In this document: positions 1 to 8,900 of the stretch, in pieces
Position numbering within the stretch: position 1 is the first letter of the stretch
Layout of the letters: each line of letters begins with the position of its first letter
From: Clostridium sp. CAG:167
Lineage (GTDB): Bacteria > Bacillota > Clostridia > Lachnospirales > Lachnospiraceae
Assembly (NCBI GenBank): GCA_000433735.1
Contig: HF998346.1
Location: forward strand, 6,469-32,216
Reading direction: 5' to 3'
Length of the DNA stretch: 25,748 nucleotides
Position numbers and translations under genes: made by a program
Notes under the pieces: generated by a model
Databases searched by the model: none
Seen by the model: only the letters and a program-made list of their open reading frames with translations
What the model was told of the DNA's origin: nothing

Positions 1-62
1 CAGTGAAAGAGGTGCAGGGGGAGACAGAGATACCGGCCAGAGATGTGAAAATACTTAAGTAA
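1..62 (+). CDS. C-terminal tail of an unidentified protein (partial, left edge)
   Basis: An open frame enters from the left edge and ends at TAA (60-62). Its last residues read VKEVQGETEIPARDVKILK. About 19 codons are too few to assign a family. A second frame is also open to a TAA at 56-58, so the frame choice rests only on its more protein-like composition (charged and aliphatic residues, versus a Gly/Arg/Asp-rich alternative). The asd promoter follows immediately, consistent with this being the end of the upstream transcription unit. Confidence 0.4.
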   Translation, partial: VKEVQGETEIPARDVKILK

Positions 63-67
63 CTCCC

Positions 68-96
68 TTTACATTTTTTTTATTCTATAGTAAAAT
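68..96 (+). promoter_or_regulatory. Predicted sigma-A promoter for the asd-pyr gene run
   Basis: A -35 TTTACA (68-73) and a -10 TAAAAT (91-96) are separated by 17 nt of T-rich sequence. Transcription would start near 103, giving a leader of about 33 nt. That leader is too short for a riboswitch or PyrR-type attenuator. It is the only convincing promoter I see before 12492. Confidence 0.6.
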
Positions 97-135
97 ATTT
101 AAGACTATGGAAAATAACATTTTATGGAGGTTATC

Positions 136-1221
136 ATGAGCGAAAAGTTGAGAGTTGGTATCCTGGGCGGTACCGGTATGGTAGGACAGAGATTTATTTC
201 TTTATTGGAAAATCATCCTTGGTTTGAAGTTGTAACAATAGCAGCAAGCCCAAGAAGTGCCGGGAAGACCTATGAAGAGGCTGTAGGGGGCCGCTGGAAG
301 ATGCAGACTCCGATGCCGGAAGCCGTTAAAAATATTGTTGTAAAAAATGTAAACGACATTGAAGCAGTAGCCAGTGAAGTGGATTTCTGTTTTAGTGCGG
401 TAGACATGACAAAAGAAGAAATCAAAAAGATCGAAGAAGATTATGCAAAGGCTGAGATTCCGGTTGTATCCAACAACAGTGCACACCGCTGGACACCGGA
501 TGTACCGATGATCGTGCCGGAAGTAAATCCGGAACATCTGGAAGTCATCGAGAGCCAGAAAAAGAGACTTGGCACAAAGAGAGGATTCATCTGCGTTAAG
601 CCAAACTGCTCAATCCAGAGTTATGCACCTGCCTTGACAGCCTGGAGAAAGTTCGAGCCGACTTTAGTAGTAGCTACTACTTATCAGGCTATTTCCGGAG
701 CAGGCAAGACATTCAAAGACTGGCCTGAGATGGAGCACAACATTATCCCTTACATCGGCGGTGAGGAAGAGAAGAGTGAAAAAGAGCCACTGAGAATCTG
801 GGGTAAGGTAGAAGATGGCAAGATCGTACCGGCAGAAGGACCATTGATCACCAGCCAGTGTATCCGTGTACCGGTTTTAGACGGACACACAGCAGCTGTT
901 TTTGTTAACTTCAAACAGAAAGTGACAAAAGAAGAGCTGATCAAGGCTTTGGTAGAATTTGAGGGAGAACCTCAGAGACTGAACCTGCCAAATGCACCAA
1001 AGCAGTTTATCCAGTATATGGAAGAGGATGATCGTCCACAGGTGGCATTGGATGTAAACTATGAAAACGGATTTGGTGTCAGCATCGGAAGACTCCGTGA
1101 GGATGCTTACTTTGACTGGAAGTTTGTAGGCTTGTCCCACAACACAGTCCGTGGAGCAGCAGGCGGTGCCCTTTTGATGGCAGAACTTTTGAAAGCAAAA
1201 GGCTATATCACAGCCAAATAA
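136..1221 (+). CDS. asd: Aspartate-semialdehyde dehydrogenase
   Basis: It reduces L-aspartyl-4-phosphate to aspartate semialdehyde with NADPH in the cytosol, the branch step to lysine/diaminopimelate, threonine and methionine. The N-terminus carries the nucleotide-binding motif GILGGTGMVGQRF (residues 8-20). The catalytic cysteine is C158 in VKPNCSIQSY and the conserved histidine is H251 in DGHTAAVFV. The motif style and 361-residue length resemble the archaeal/fungal-like (asd_EA) branch rather than the classical E. coli enzyme. The start is ATG 136, preceded by GGAGG at 127-131; the in-frame ATG at 124 lies before the ribosome binding site and is rejected. It is the first gene after the 68-96 promoter; pyrC follows after 48 nt with no terminator. 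Confidence 0.95.
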   Translation: MSEKLRVGILGGTGMVGQRFISLLENHPWFEVVTIAASPRSAGKTYEEAVGGRWKMQTPMPEAVKNIVVKNVNDIEAVASEVDFCFSAVDMTKEEIKKIEEDYAKAEIPVVSNNSAHRWTPDVPMIVPEVNPEHLEVIESQKKRLGTKRGFICVKPNCSIQSYAPALTAWRKFEPTLVVATTYQAISGAGKTFKDWPEMEHNIIPYIGGEEEKSEKEPLRIWGKVEDGKIVPAEGPLITSQCIRVPVLDGHTAAVFVNFKQKVTKEELIKALVEFEGEPQRLNLPNAPKQFIQYMEEDDRPQVALDVNYENGFGVSIGRLREDAYFDWKFVGLSHNTVRGAAGGALLMAELLKAKGYITAK

Positions 1222-1269
1222 GACACGAAATGCAGATAAATCATAACGAGGGAAAGGCGGTTTTATTCA

Positions 1270-2586
1270 TTGAAAAATCTATGGATTAAAGATGGACACC
1301 TTTTGGACCCGGCAAATCATCGTGACGAAATATGTGATTTATATATCAAAGATGGAAAGGTTGTCTCTTTAGACAGCCTTTTGTCAGATAAGTCGGCAAA
1401 AGAGTTCCAGGATAACACAACGATCATTGATGCCAAAGGCAAGTATGTCATGCCGGGATTTCTGGACCTGCATGTACATCTGAGAGAACCTGGTTTTGAG
1501 TACAAAGAGACCATCAAAACAGGGACAGAAGCAGCAGCTAAGGGCGGTTTTACAGCAGTGTGCCCGATGCCAAACACCAAACCATCTACGGATTCACCCA
1601 AGATGATCAAGAAGATTTTGGAGATAGCAAAGAAAGACAGTCCGATCCATGTCTATCCGGTGGGTGCTGTCACTATCGGACAGATGGGAGAAAAAGTGAC
1701 AGATATTCACGGCATGAAAGAGGCCGGAGCCAAGGCTATCAGTGAAGATGGCAAGTCAGTTATGAATGCCCAGGTGTACAGACAGGCTATGAAAGAGGCG
1801 GCAAAAGAAGGGCTGCTTGTGATGGCTCACTGTGAGGACAAGAACATGGTAGGAAAAGGTGCCATGAATGCCGGCAAGAAAGCGGAAGAACTTGGAATGT
1901 GTGGCATTACCAACGGCGTGGAAGATGTGATCGTGGCAAGAGATATTTTGTTAGCCAAAGAAACCGGTGCCAGACTTCATCTGTGCCACTGTTCTACGGT
2001 AGACAGCGTGCATATGATAAGGGAAGCCAGGAAAATAGAACTTCCGGTATCCGGAGAAGTCTGCCCACATCATTTTTCCCTGACACAGGATGACATTCCG
2101 GGAGATGATGCCAATTATAAAATGAACCCGCCTCTGCGGAGCAAGGAAGATGTAGAGGCACTTTGTGTAGGCCTGGCAGATGGTGTGATGGAGGCGATTT
2201 CCACAGACCATGCCCCTCATGGGGAGGAAGAAAAAAAACAGTCTATCGCCACAGCACCATTTGGTATCGTAGGTTCAGAGACAGCCTACTGTCTGGCGGT
2301 GACCAATCTGGTAAAAAAAGGGTATCTGACTCCGATGCAGTTAGTGGAGCGCATGAGTACCGGTCCCCACAGGATCTTAGGAGTGCCGGGAGGCAGTCTG
2401 GCAGAGGGAATGCCTGCAGATATTACCATCGCAGATATGGATTCCTGTTATAAGATTGATAAAAGTAAATTTGTATCCAAAGGAAAGAACACACCATTTG
2501 ATGGCTGTGAAGTCTTTGGACGAGTTTTTTATACCATTGTTGATGGCAAAGTAGTATACACATATGAAGGAGGAGAAGAAGAATGA
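1270..2586 (+). CDS. pyrC: Dihydroorotase (class I, PyrC)
   Basis: This zinc amidohydrolase cyclises N-carbamoyl-L-aspartate to dihydroorotate, the third step of de novo pyrimidine synthesis. Metal ligands are visible: HxH at H68/H70 in DLHVHLREPGFEYKET, later histidines in MAHCEDKN and HLCHCST, and the catalytic D313 in STDHAPHG. The length of 438 residues fits class I enzymes. The start is a TTG at 1270 behind a purine-rich site (GAGGGAAAGGCGG, 1249-1261). Its stop TGA (2584-2586) overlaps the pyrF start ATG (2583) as ATGA, implying translational coupling. No pyrB or carAB lies next to it, so earlier steps must be encoded elsewhere. Confidence 0.96.
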   Translation: MKNLWIKDGHLLDPANHRDEICDLYIKDGKVVSLDSLLSDKSAKEFQDNTTIIDAKGKYVMPGFLDLHVHLREPGFEYKETIKTGTEAAAKGGFTAVCPMPNTKPSTDSPKMIKKILEIAKKDSPIHVYPVGAVTIGQMGEKVTDIHGMKEAGAKAISEDGKSVMNAQVYRQAMKEAAKEGLLVMAHCEDKNMVGKGAMNAGKKAEELGMCGITNGVEDVIVARDILLAKETGARLHLCHCSTVDSVHMIREARKIELPVSGEVCPHHFSLTQDDIPGDDANYKMNPPLRSKEDVEALCVGLADGVMEAISTDHAPHGEEEKKQSIATAPFGIVGSETAYCLAVTNLVKKGYLTPMQLVERMSTGPHRILGVPGGSLAEGMPADITIADMDSCYKIDKSKFVSKGKNTPFDGCEVFGRVFYTIVDGKVVYTYEGGEEE

Positions 2587-3506
2587 AAATTGATACACTT
2601 GTAAAAAACATTCAGAAAACTAATGCACCGATCGTAGTAGGACTGGATCCTATGCTGGGTTATGTGCCAAAGCACATTTTGGACAAAGCGGTAAAAGAAC
2701 ATGGAGAAACATTAGAGGCGGCAGGAGCTGCTATCTGGGAATACAACAAGGGAATCATTGATGCTGTTTATGATCTGATCCCGGCTGTAAAACCACAGAT
2801 CGCCATGTATGAGCAGTTTGGTATCCCGGGTCTTGTGGCATTTGATAAAACTGTAAAATACTGTCAGGAAAAAGGTCTGGTTGTCATCGGTGATGTAAAG
2901 AGAGGCGACATCGGTTCTACTTCCACGGCATATGCTAACGGACATCTGGGAAGTGTAACCATCGGAAATACTGTATGCCGCGGTTTTGATGAAGACTTTA
3001 TCACAGTAAACCCATATCTGGGAACAGACGGCATCAAACCTTTTGTGGATGTATGTAAAGAAGAGAAAAAAGGAATTTTTGTCCTGGTTAAAACATCCAA
3101 TCCATCTTCTGGCGAACTGCAGGATAAAGAAGTGGATGGCAAGCCTCTGTACGAACTGGCAGGCTCTTATGTGGACAAATGGGGCAGCGAGTGTGTAGGA
3201 GAAAGCGGTTACAGTGCAGTAGGTGCCGTGGTAGGTGCTACATATCCGGAGATGGGTAAAGTACTTCGTAAAGTAATGCCAAAATCCTATATTCTGGTAC
3301 CTGGTTACGGTGCACAGGGCGGTACGGCAGATGGCTTAAAACCATACTTTAATGAAGATGGTCTGGGAGCCATCGTCAATTCATCCCGTGGTATTATCTG
3401 TGCATACAAACAGGAAAAATATGCTCAGTTTGGTGAGGCAAATTATGCCGATGCATCCAGACAGGCAGTGATCGATATGAGAGACGACATCAACAGTATT
3501 TTTTAA
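2583..3506 (+). CDS. pyrF: Orotidine 5'-phosphate decarboxylase
   Basis: It decarboxylates OMP to UMP, the last step of UMP synthesis. The active-site signature GDVKRGDIGSTS holds D104, K106 and D109 of the D-K-D charge network, and VGLDPM (19-24) forms the first strand motif. GYGAQGGTADGL near the C-terminus is the phosphate-binding region. At 307 residues it belongs to the long (type 2) branch, not the roughly 240-residue B. subtilis/E. coli form. Its start overlaps the pyrC stop by 4 nt. pyrE (orotate phosphoribosyltransferase), the step just before it, is absent from the window. Confidence 0.96.
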   Translation: MKIDTLVKNIQKTNAPIVVGLDPMLGYVPKHILDKAVKEHGETLEAAGAAIWEYNKGIIDAVYDLIPAVKPQIAMYEQFGIPGLVAFDKTVKYCQEKGLVVIGDVKRGDIGSTSTAYANGHLGSVTIGNTVCRGFDEDFITVNPYLGTDGIKPFVDVCKEEKKGIFVLVKTSNPSSGELQDKEVDGKPLYELAGSYVDKWGSECVGESGYSAVGAVVGATYPEMGKVLRKVMPKSYILVPGYGAQGGTADGLKPYFNEDGLGAIVNSSRGIICAYKQEKYAQFGEANYADASRQAVIDMRDDINSIF

Positions 3507-3522
3507 TTAAAAGGAGACAGGT

Positions 3523-4293
3523 ATGGCTAAGATACAGTGCAAGGCACAGGTGGTTTCCGTGGAAAAACTCCAGGAAGGAATTTTTTCCATGTGGCTGGAA
3601 GTCCCGGAAATCGCCTCACAGGCGGCAGCAGGACAGTTTATCTCTCTGTATTGTAAAAGCGAGGATAAACTTTTGCCAAGGCCCATCAGTCTGTGCGAGA
3701 TTGACAAAGAAAAAGGACAGCTCCGGCTGGTATTCCGTGTGGTTGGATACGGCACCGATGAATTTTCCCATATGAAAGCCGGGGAAGAGATTACGGTACT
3801 GGGACCTCTTGGCAATGGGTTTCCGCTGGAGGAAAAAGAGGCGGTGCTCATTGGCGGAGGAATCGGGATCCCGCCTATGCTGCAGCTGGCGAAAGAGCTG
3901 CCTGGCAAGGTAACCGTAGTTGTGGGTTACCGGGATGCCGACACATTTCTTATGAAAGAACTGGAGGAGGCAGCCGATCAGGTGGTAGTAGCTACGGAGG
4001 ACGGAAGTCTGGGAACTAAAGGGAATGTTATAGATGCCATCAGGGAGCAGGGAGTAAAAGGAGAAATCCTGTATTCCTGTGGCCCGACACCGATGCTTCG
4101 GGGTGTAAAAACTCTGGGAGAAGAGTGGGGTGTACCGGCCTGGATTTCCATGGAAGAAAAAATGGCATGCGGAATCGGTGCCTGTCTTGCCTGTGTGTGC
4201 CAGTCCAAAGAAGTGGATGATCACTCCAAGGTACATAACAAAAGAATCTGCAAAGATGGTCCTGTCTTTCTGGCAGAAGAGATTGAACTGTAG
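3523..4293 (+). CDS. pyrK: Dihydroorotate dehydrogenase B, electron-transfer subunit
   Basis: This subunit passes electrons from dihydroorotate oxidation on PyrD to NAD+ through FAD and a [2Fe-2S] cluster. The N-terminal half carries the FAD-binding RPISLCEID motif; GGGIGIPPML is the start of the NAD-binding domain. The cluster cysteines are C216, C221, C224 and C243 (spacing C-x4-C-x2-C-x18-C), inside CGIGACLACVC and RICKDGP. The length of 256 residues is normal. The ribosome binding site AAGGAGA sits just before ATG 3523, 16 nt after pyrF. It is followed by pyrD after 18 nt, as expected for a PyrDB-PyrK pair. Confidence 0.95.
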   Translation: MAKIQCKAQVVSVEKLQEGIFSMWLEVPEIASQAAAGQFISLYCKSEDKLLPRPISLCEIDKEKGQLRLVFRVVGYGTDEFSHMKAGEEITVLGPLGNGFPLEEKEAVLIGGGIGIPPMLQLAKELPGKVTVVVGYRDADTFLMKELEEAADQVVVATEDGSLGTKGNVIDAIREQGVKGEILYSCGPTPMLRGVKTLGEEWGVPAWISMEEKMACGIGACLACVCQSKEVDDHSKVHNKRICKDGPVFLAEEIEL

Positions 4294-4311
4294 AGAAAGG
4301 GAGGAAAGACA

Positions 4312-5223
4312 ATGAGTGAATTATTAAAGACGACATTTGCCGGTGTAGAGTTTGACAACCCGGTAACGACAGCATCCGGTACCTTTGGTTCCGGTATGGA
4401 ATATGGCGAATTTGTAGATCTTCACAAACTGGGTGCCGTAACAACAAAAGGTGTGGCCAATGTTCCATGGCCGGGCAATCCTACCCCTCGTATTGTAGAA
4501 ACCCACGGTGGTATGTTAAATGCCATCGGACTGCAAAATCCAGGTATTGATACATTTATCAGCAGGGATCTGGCTTATCTCCATGAGCAGAAGGCCCGTA
4601 TTATTGTGAATGTATGCGGCCGTTCCAAAGAAGATTATGTGGAAGTGGTAGAGAGACTGGCAGAGGAACAGGTGGACATGTTGGAAATCAACATTTCCTG
4701 CCCGAATGTAAAGGCTGGTGGTATCGCCTTCGGACAGAAACCGGAAATGGCAGAAGAGATTACAAGGGCAGTGAAGAAAGTGGCAAAACAGCCGGTGATC
4801 ATGAAATTAAGTCCCAATGTAACCGATATAACGGAGATGGCAAAGGCAGTAGAGGCAGGAGGCGCAGACGGTGTGTCTCTCATCAATACGCTGACAGGAA
4901 TGAAGATCGATGTAAACCGCAGAACTTTTGCTGTAGCCAATCAGACCGGTGGTATGTCCGGTCCGTGTGTGAAACCGGTAGCGGTGCGTATGGTATATCA
5001 GGTGGCGGGAGCGGTAAAAATCCCGATCCTTGGCATGGGGGGAATCCAGAACACAGAGGATGCACTGGAATTTCTCATGGCAGGAGCTACCATGGTAGCC
5101 GTGGGAACAGCAAATTTTTTCAATCCATATGCCACAAGTGAGATCGTAGACGGTCTGGAGGCCTATGCAAAAAAAGAGAAGTTAAATCATATTTCAGATA
5201 TTATTGGTTGTGTACACCAGTAA
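4312..5223 (+). CDS. pyrD: Dihydroorotate dehydrogenase B, catalytic subunit (class 1B)
   Basis: This FMN enzyme oxidises dihydroorotate to orotate and forms a heterotetramer with PyrK. The base is C130 in INISCPNVKAGGIAFG; cysteine rather than serine there marks class 1 enzymes. Other landmarks are TASGTFGSG (20-28), GLQNPG for substrate and FMN contacts, and the phosphate-binding GMGGIQNTEDALEFLMAGA near the C-terminus. The length of 303 residues is typical. GGGAGG upstream is a strong ribosome binding site. No hairpin with a T tract separates it from iorA, 30 nt downstream. Confidence 0.96.
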   Translation: MSELLKTTFAGVEFDNPVTTASGTFGSGMEYGEFVDLHKLGAVTTKGVANVPWPGNPTPRIVETHGGMLNAIGLQNPGIDTFISRDLAYLHEQKARIIVNVCGRSKEDYVEVVERLAEEQVDMLEINISCPNVKAGGIAFGQKPEMAEEITRAVKKVAKQPVIMKLSPNVTDITEMAKAVEAGGADGVSLINTLTGMKIDVNRRTFAVANQTGGMSGPCVKPVAVRMVYQVAGAVKIPILGMGGIQNTEDALEFLMAGATMVAVGTANFFNPYATSEIVDGLEAYAKKEKLNHISDIIGCVHQ

Positions 5224-5253
5224 AAGCAATGTTTTAAAGACGGAGGATAGAAG

Positions 5254-7056
5254 ATGAAAGAGTATGTAATGGGCAATGGTGCCATTGCCCTGGGAGCGTT
5301 GGCTGCCGGCGTGAATCTTGTAGCAGGATATCCCGGCACACCATCTTCAGAAATTATTGAGACCATTGCGGCTCACCCATCGGAGGGGGTGTATGTGGAA
5401 TGGTCTGTCAATGAAAAAGCAGCCATGGAGGTTGCTGCCAGTGCAGCCTACACAGGGGCGCGTACCATGGTTACTATGAAGCAGGTTGGATTGAATGTGG
5501 CTTCGGATCCGCTGATGTCCTTAGCTTATGTAGGAGTAGAGGGAGGCATGGTCATTGTCTCAGCCGACGATCCAGGTCCTATTTCTTCCCAGACTGAGCA
5601 GGATACAAGAAGATTTGCAGAATTTGCAAGGATTCCGGTGTTTGATCCGTCTTCGCCGGAAGAAGCCTATCAGATGATCCAGGACGCCTTTGCCTATTCA
5701 GAAAAATACAAGACGCCGGTTTTGTTCCGTCCGACTACCAGAGTATGCCACGCTTATGCATCCATTGAGGTGCCGGATACTTTTGAGGCGGCAAAACATG
5801 AACTGTTTCAGAAAGATTCCAGCCGGTTTGTTATTTTCCCAAGACTTTCTTTTGCTAACCATGCTATGATCGAAAAGAGAAATCCTGAGATGGGAAAAGA
5901 TTTCTCCGGTTACAGCGGTAACAGTTTTGAACCGGGAGATGGTTCTTCCAGAAAGGTAATTTTTACTTCCGGTGTCAGTTATGCCTATGTAAAGGAGTTT
6001 ATGAAAGATCACAAAGAGTTTGGGATCTGTAAGATCGCTACAGCGTATCCGTTTCCGGAAGATCTGGCCAGACGGGCGCTGAAGGAGGCAGATCAGGTTC
6101 TCTGTGTGGAAGAGTTAAGTCCTTTTATTGAGGAACAGCTTCTGAAATTGGTAGGAAAAGATCATCTGTTTGTAGAAATTTTGGGAAAACTCACCGGACA
6201 TGTGCCGGCCAGCGGTGAAAATAACGCCAATCAGGTGGCAGATATTCTTTGTGGTTTCCTTGGGATCGAGCAGAAGTTTCAGGGAATCCGGACAGACGAT
6301 GCACCGGCTCTTCCTGTGCGTCCGCCGGTATTGTGCGCCGGATGCCCGCACCGTGCTTCTTTTTACGCTGTAAAACAGGCTATGAAGGGACAGAGAAGTT
6401 ATTTCTGCGGGGACATCGGATGTTACACACTGGGAAATGCCATGCCGTTAGATATGGTAGACACCTGTCTATGCATGGGAGCCGGTGTAACCATGGCCCA
6501 GGGATTCCACTGGGTAGACAAAGAAGGAAAGACTTTTGCTTTTATCGGAGATTCTACCTTTTTTGCTTCCGGTATGACAGGAGTTGTCAATGCGGTGTAC
6601 AACGGAGCGGATATGGTACTGTGCGTGCTGGATAATTCTACTACAGCCATGACAGGACATCAGCCTCATCCAGGTACCGGACACAACCTGATGGGAAATA
6701 TTGTTGATAAAGTAAGTATTCCGAAAGTCCTGGAAGGCATAGGGGTAAAAGAAATCCGTACCGTGGATCCGCTGGATCTGAAAAAAGCGGTGGAGACAGT
6801 GAAAGAATGTGCGGGGATGCCGGGGGTAAAGGCAATTATCTTTAAGTCACCGTGTATTGCCGTTTCAAGACCAACAGGGAAATGCCAGATCGAAGACTCC
6901 TGCATCCAGTGTAAGAAATGCATCCGGGAACTGGGATGCCCGGCACTGATCCTTAAGGAAGGAAAGGTAGCCATTGATGAAAATCTGTGTACCGGATGCG
7001 GACTTTGCAGCCAGGTCTGCCCGACAGCATCCATAGGAGGTAAGTGCCATGAATAA
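5254..7056 (+). CDS. iorA: Indolepyruvate ferredoxin oxidoreductase, alpha subunit
   Basis: With IorB this oxygen-sensitive enzyme oxidatively decarboxylates aryl pyruvates (indolepyruvate, phenylpyruvate, hydroxyphenylpyruvate) to the aryl-acetyl-CoA, reducing ferredoxin. The N-terminal pyrimidine domain starts MKEYVMGNGAIALGALAAG with GYPGTPSSE. The thiamine diphosphate/Mg domain spans about residues 360-500, with GDIGCYTLG and GDSTFFASGM ... LDNSTTAMTGHQPHPG. Two C-terminal [4Fe-4S] motifs are seen: C550/C553/C556/C562 and C579/C582/C585/C589. The length of 600 residues is standard. The stop overlaps the iorB start by 8 nt. Substrate range cannot be read from sequence; aryl preference is inferred from the family. 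Confidence 0.93.
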   Translation: MKEYVMGNGAIALGALAAGVNLVAGYPGTPSSEIIETIAAHPSEGVYVEWSVNEKAAMEVAASAAYTGARTMVTMKQVGLNVASDPLMSLAYVGVEGGMVIVSADDPGPISSQTEQDTRRFAEFARIPVFDPSSPEEAYQMIQDAFAYSEKYKTPVLFRPTTRVCHAYASIEVPDTFEAAKHELFQKDSSRFVIFPRLSFANHAMIEKRNPEMGKDFSGYSGNSFEPGDGSSRKVIFTSGVSYAYVKEFMKDHKEFGICKIATAYPFPEDLARRALKEADQVLCVEELSPFIEEQLLKLVGKDHLFVEILGKLTGHVPASGENNANQVADILCGFLGIEQKFQGIRTDDAPALPVRPPVLCAGCPHRASFYAVKQAMKGQRSYFCGDIGCYTLGNAMPLDMVDTCLCMGAGVTMAQGFHWVDKEGKTFAFIGDSTFFASGMTGVVNAVYNGADMVLCVLDNSTTAMTGHQPHPGTGHNLMGNIVDKVSIPKVLEGIGVKEIRTVDPLDLKKAVETVKECAGMPGVKAIIFKSPCIAVSRPTGKCQIEDSCIQCKKCIRELGCPALILKEGKVAIDENLCTGCGLCSQVCPTASIGGKCHE

Positions 7057-7645
7057 GGATATACTAATATGTGGTGTAGGAGGCCAGGGAACGGTGCTGG
7101 CGTCCAAATTGTTGGCGGCTTCTGCCATGGCAGAAGGAAATACAGTCCACTCGGCAGAGACCATTGGTATGGCTCAGCGCGGTGGCTCTGTTACCAGTCA
7201 TGTACGGATCGGAGAAAAGGCTTTTTCTCCTTTGATCCCACAGGGAGCAGCGGATCTTTTGATGGCTTTTGAGCCGGCGGAGGCAGTGAGAAATCTTTCT
7301 TACTTGAAAGAAGGAGGCCTTGTGCTTGTGAATACGGCAGCAGTAAAACCCACCACAGAATCCATTCACGATACAGGATATGACGGCACAAAGATGCTTG
7401 ACTATCTTGAGAAAAAATGTCATTGTATAAGAGTAGACGCAGATTCCGTGTGCAGAGAATTTGGTTCACAGCGGTACTTTAATGTAGTTATGCTGGGTGT
7501 TGCTATTGGAACCGGGATTTTTGACATTCCCGCCCAGACAGTGACAAAGGAGATTTTGAACCGGGTTCCGGAGAGATTTGCGGACATAAACTTGAAGGCA
7601 TTTGAGACAGGAAGACAGATTGGAGGCACTTATGCAGCTAAATGA
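7049..7645 (+). CDS. iorB: Indolepyruvate ferredoxin oxidoreductase, beta subunit
   Basis: This is the gamma-type domain partner of IorA and completes the CoA-dependent oxidoreductase. The N-terminal motif GVGGQGTVLASKLLA and the downstream ETIGMAQRGGSVTSHVRIG are hallmarks of the family. The length of 198 residues is typical. Translation begins inside the end of iorA (8-nt overlap), with GGAGG at 7036-7040, so the two subunits are likely made in stoichiometric amounts. Its 3' end overlaps the CoA-ligase gene by 14 nt. Confidence 0.93.
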   Translation: MNKDILICGVGGQGTVLASKLLAASAMAEGNTVHSAETIGMAQRGGSVTSHVRIGEKAFSPLIPQGAADLLMAFEPAEAVRNLSYLKEGGLVLVNTAAVKPTTESIHDTGYDGTKMLDYLEKKCHCIRVDADSVCREFGSQRYFNVVMLGVAIGTGIFDIPAQTVTKEILNRVPERFADINLKAFETGRQIGGTYAAK

Positions 7646-8873
7646 CAGACAGATCCAGTTGATCGATGCACAGATCAAGCGGATGCAGAAGACAGATAAT
7701 TATTATGGAAATATGTATAAAGACCTGGGAATCAAAGGGATTTCCAGTCAGGAAGAATTTGAGACTCTTCCTTTTTCATCTAAGGCGGATCTTAGAAATG
7801 CTTATCCTCTGGGAATCCAGGCAGTACCGGATGAAGAGGTAGTTAGGATCCATTCCTCTTCAGGAACGACAGGTAAACCTGTTATTATTCCTTACACAAA
7901 GAAGGATGTAGATGACTGGGCTACCATGTTTGCCAGATGTTATGAAACGGCCGGTATCACAAACAAAGACCGGATTCAGATCACACCGGGATACGGTTTG
8001 TGGACCGCCGGTATCGGATTTCAGGCAGGATGTGAAAAATTGGGCGCCATGGCGGTCCCGATGGGACCGGGCAATACAGATAAACAGCTGCAGATGATGA
8101 TGGATCTGGAGACGACAGTTATTACTGCCACCTCTTCTTATGCTCTTTTGCTGGCAGAAGAGATCAATAAAAGAGATCTTAAGAAAAAGATCCACCTGAA
8201 GAAAGGCGTTATCGGATCGGAGCGGTGGAGTGAAAAAATGCGTAATTACATCCGTGAGAATCTGGGAATCGAACTTTATGATATTTATGGACTGACAGAA
8301 ATCTACGGACCGGGTATCGGCATTAACTGTTCTGAGCAGTCGGGTATGCATTACTGGGATGATTATCTTTATATTGAGATCATTGATCCAAAGACAGGAA
8401 AGCCTGTGCCGGACGGCGAAGAAGGTGAGATCGTCATTACTACACTGGTAAAAGAGGGAGCGCCTCTGATCCGTTTCCGTACCCATGATATTTCCCGCAT
8501 TATCCCGGGACAGTGCAATTGTGGCAGAACTTATCCAAGACTGGATATCATCAAGGGACGAAGCGATGACATGTTCAAGGTTCATGGTGTAAACATGTTC
8601 CCAAGCCAGGTAGAAGAACTGCTGGGACTGGTAGATGGTGTGTCCAGTGAGTATAATATTAATATTGCCCATGATGAGGAGAAAAATAAAGACATTATTC
8701 TTGTTACCGTGGAAGCAGAGGGTCGTGTCAACTTTGAAAAGACCGGCGGCATCATAAGGAATCTGTTTAAGTCACGGATTGGCGTAACACCAAAGATCAC
8801 AGTAGTACCAATCGGAACACTGCCTCGCAGTGAGAAAAAGGCAAAGAGAGTGATCGACCACAGAGAACAGTAA
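7632..8873 (+). CDS. paaK: Phenylacetate-CoA ligase family enzyme
   Basis: This AMP-forming adenylating enzyme joins aryl-acetates to CoA, or could run in reverse on aryl-acetyl-CoA. The nucleotide-binding loop is SSSGTTGKPVIIPY; YDIYGLTEIYGPGIG is the adenylate-forming A5-type motif; a small C-terminal domain follows IKGRSDDMFKVHGVNMFP. The length is 413 residues. I chose ATG 7632 because GGAGG (7622-7626) lies 5 nt upstream; the in-frame TTG at 7602 would give 10 extra residues with no site before it. The 14-nt overlap with iorB ties it to aryl-pyruvate metabolism. PaaK-like genes often accompany ior genes in anaerobes and archaea. The exact acid is unknown, so the symbol is by family. Confidence 0.85.
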   Translation: MQLNDRQIQLIDAQIKRMQKTDNYYGNMYKDLGIKGISSQEEFETLPFSSKADLRNAYPLGIQAVPDEEVVRIHSSSGTTGKPVIIPYTKKDVDDWATMFARCYETAGITNKDRIQITPGYGLWTAGIGFQAGCEKLGAMAVPMGPGNTDKQLQMMMDLETTVITATSSYALLLAEEINKRDLKKKIHLKKGVIGSERWSEKMRNYIRENLGIELYDIYGLTEIYGPGIGINCSEQSGMHYWDDYLYIEIIDPKTGKPVPDGEEGEIVITTLVKEGAPLIRFRTHDISRIIPGQCNCGRTYPRLDIIKGRSDDMFKVHGVNMFPSQVEELLGLVDGVSSEYNINIAHDEEKNKDIILVTVEAEGRVNFEKTGGIIRNLFKSRIGVTPKITVVPIGTLPRSEKKAKRVIDHREQ

Positions 8874-8900
8874 AAAGATAGAAAGGCAGGTGAGATTCCG

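Noticed and set aside
97..135. Riboswitch or PyrR-type attenuator ahead of asd/pyr genes
   Set aside because: Only about 33 nt separate the predicted transcription start from the asd start codon, and no hairpin is visible.
124..135. Upstream ATG as the asd start
   Set aside because: It overlaps the GGAGG at 127-131 that serves ATG 136 and would add four residues before the conserved N-terminus.
3616..4236. Minus-strand open frame (206 codons) across pyrK
   Set aside because: pyrK on the plus strand has intact FAD and [2Fe-2S] motifs; the reverse frame has no recognisable domain.
7602..7631. TTG at 7602 as the CoA-ligase start
   Set aside because: There is no ribosome binding site before it, whereas ATG 7632 has GGAGG 5 nt upstream.
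7860..8672. Long minus-strand open frame (270 codons) across the CoA-ligase gene
   Set aside because: It is antisense to a gene with clear adenylate-forming motifs, is rich in Cys/His/Ser/Ile typical of a shadow frame, and has no ribosome binding site.
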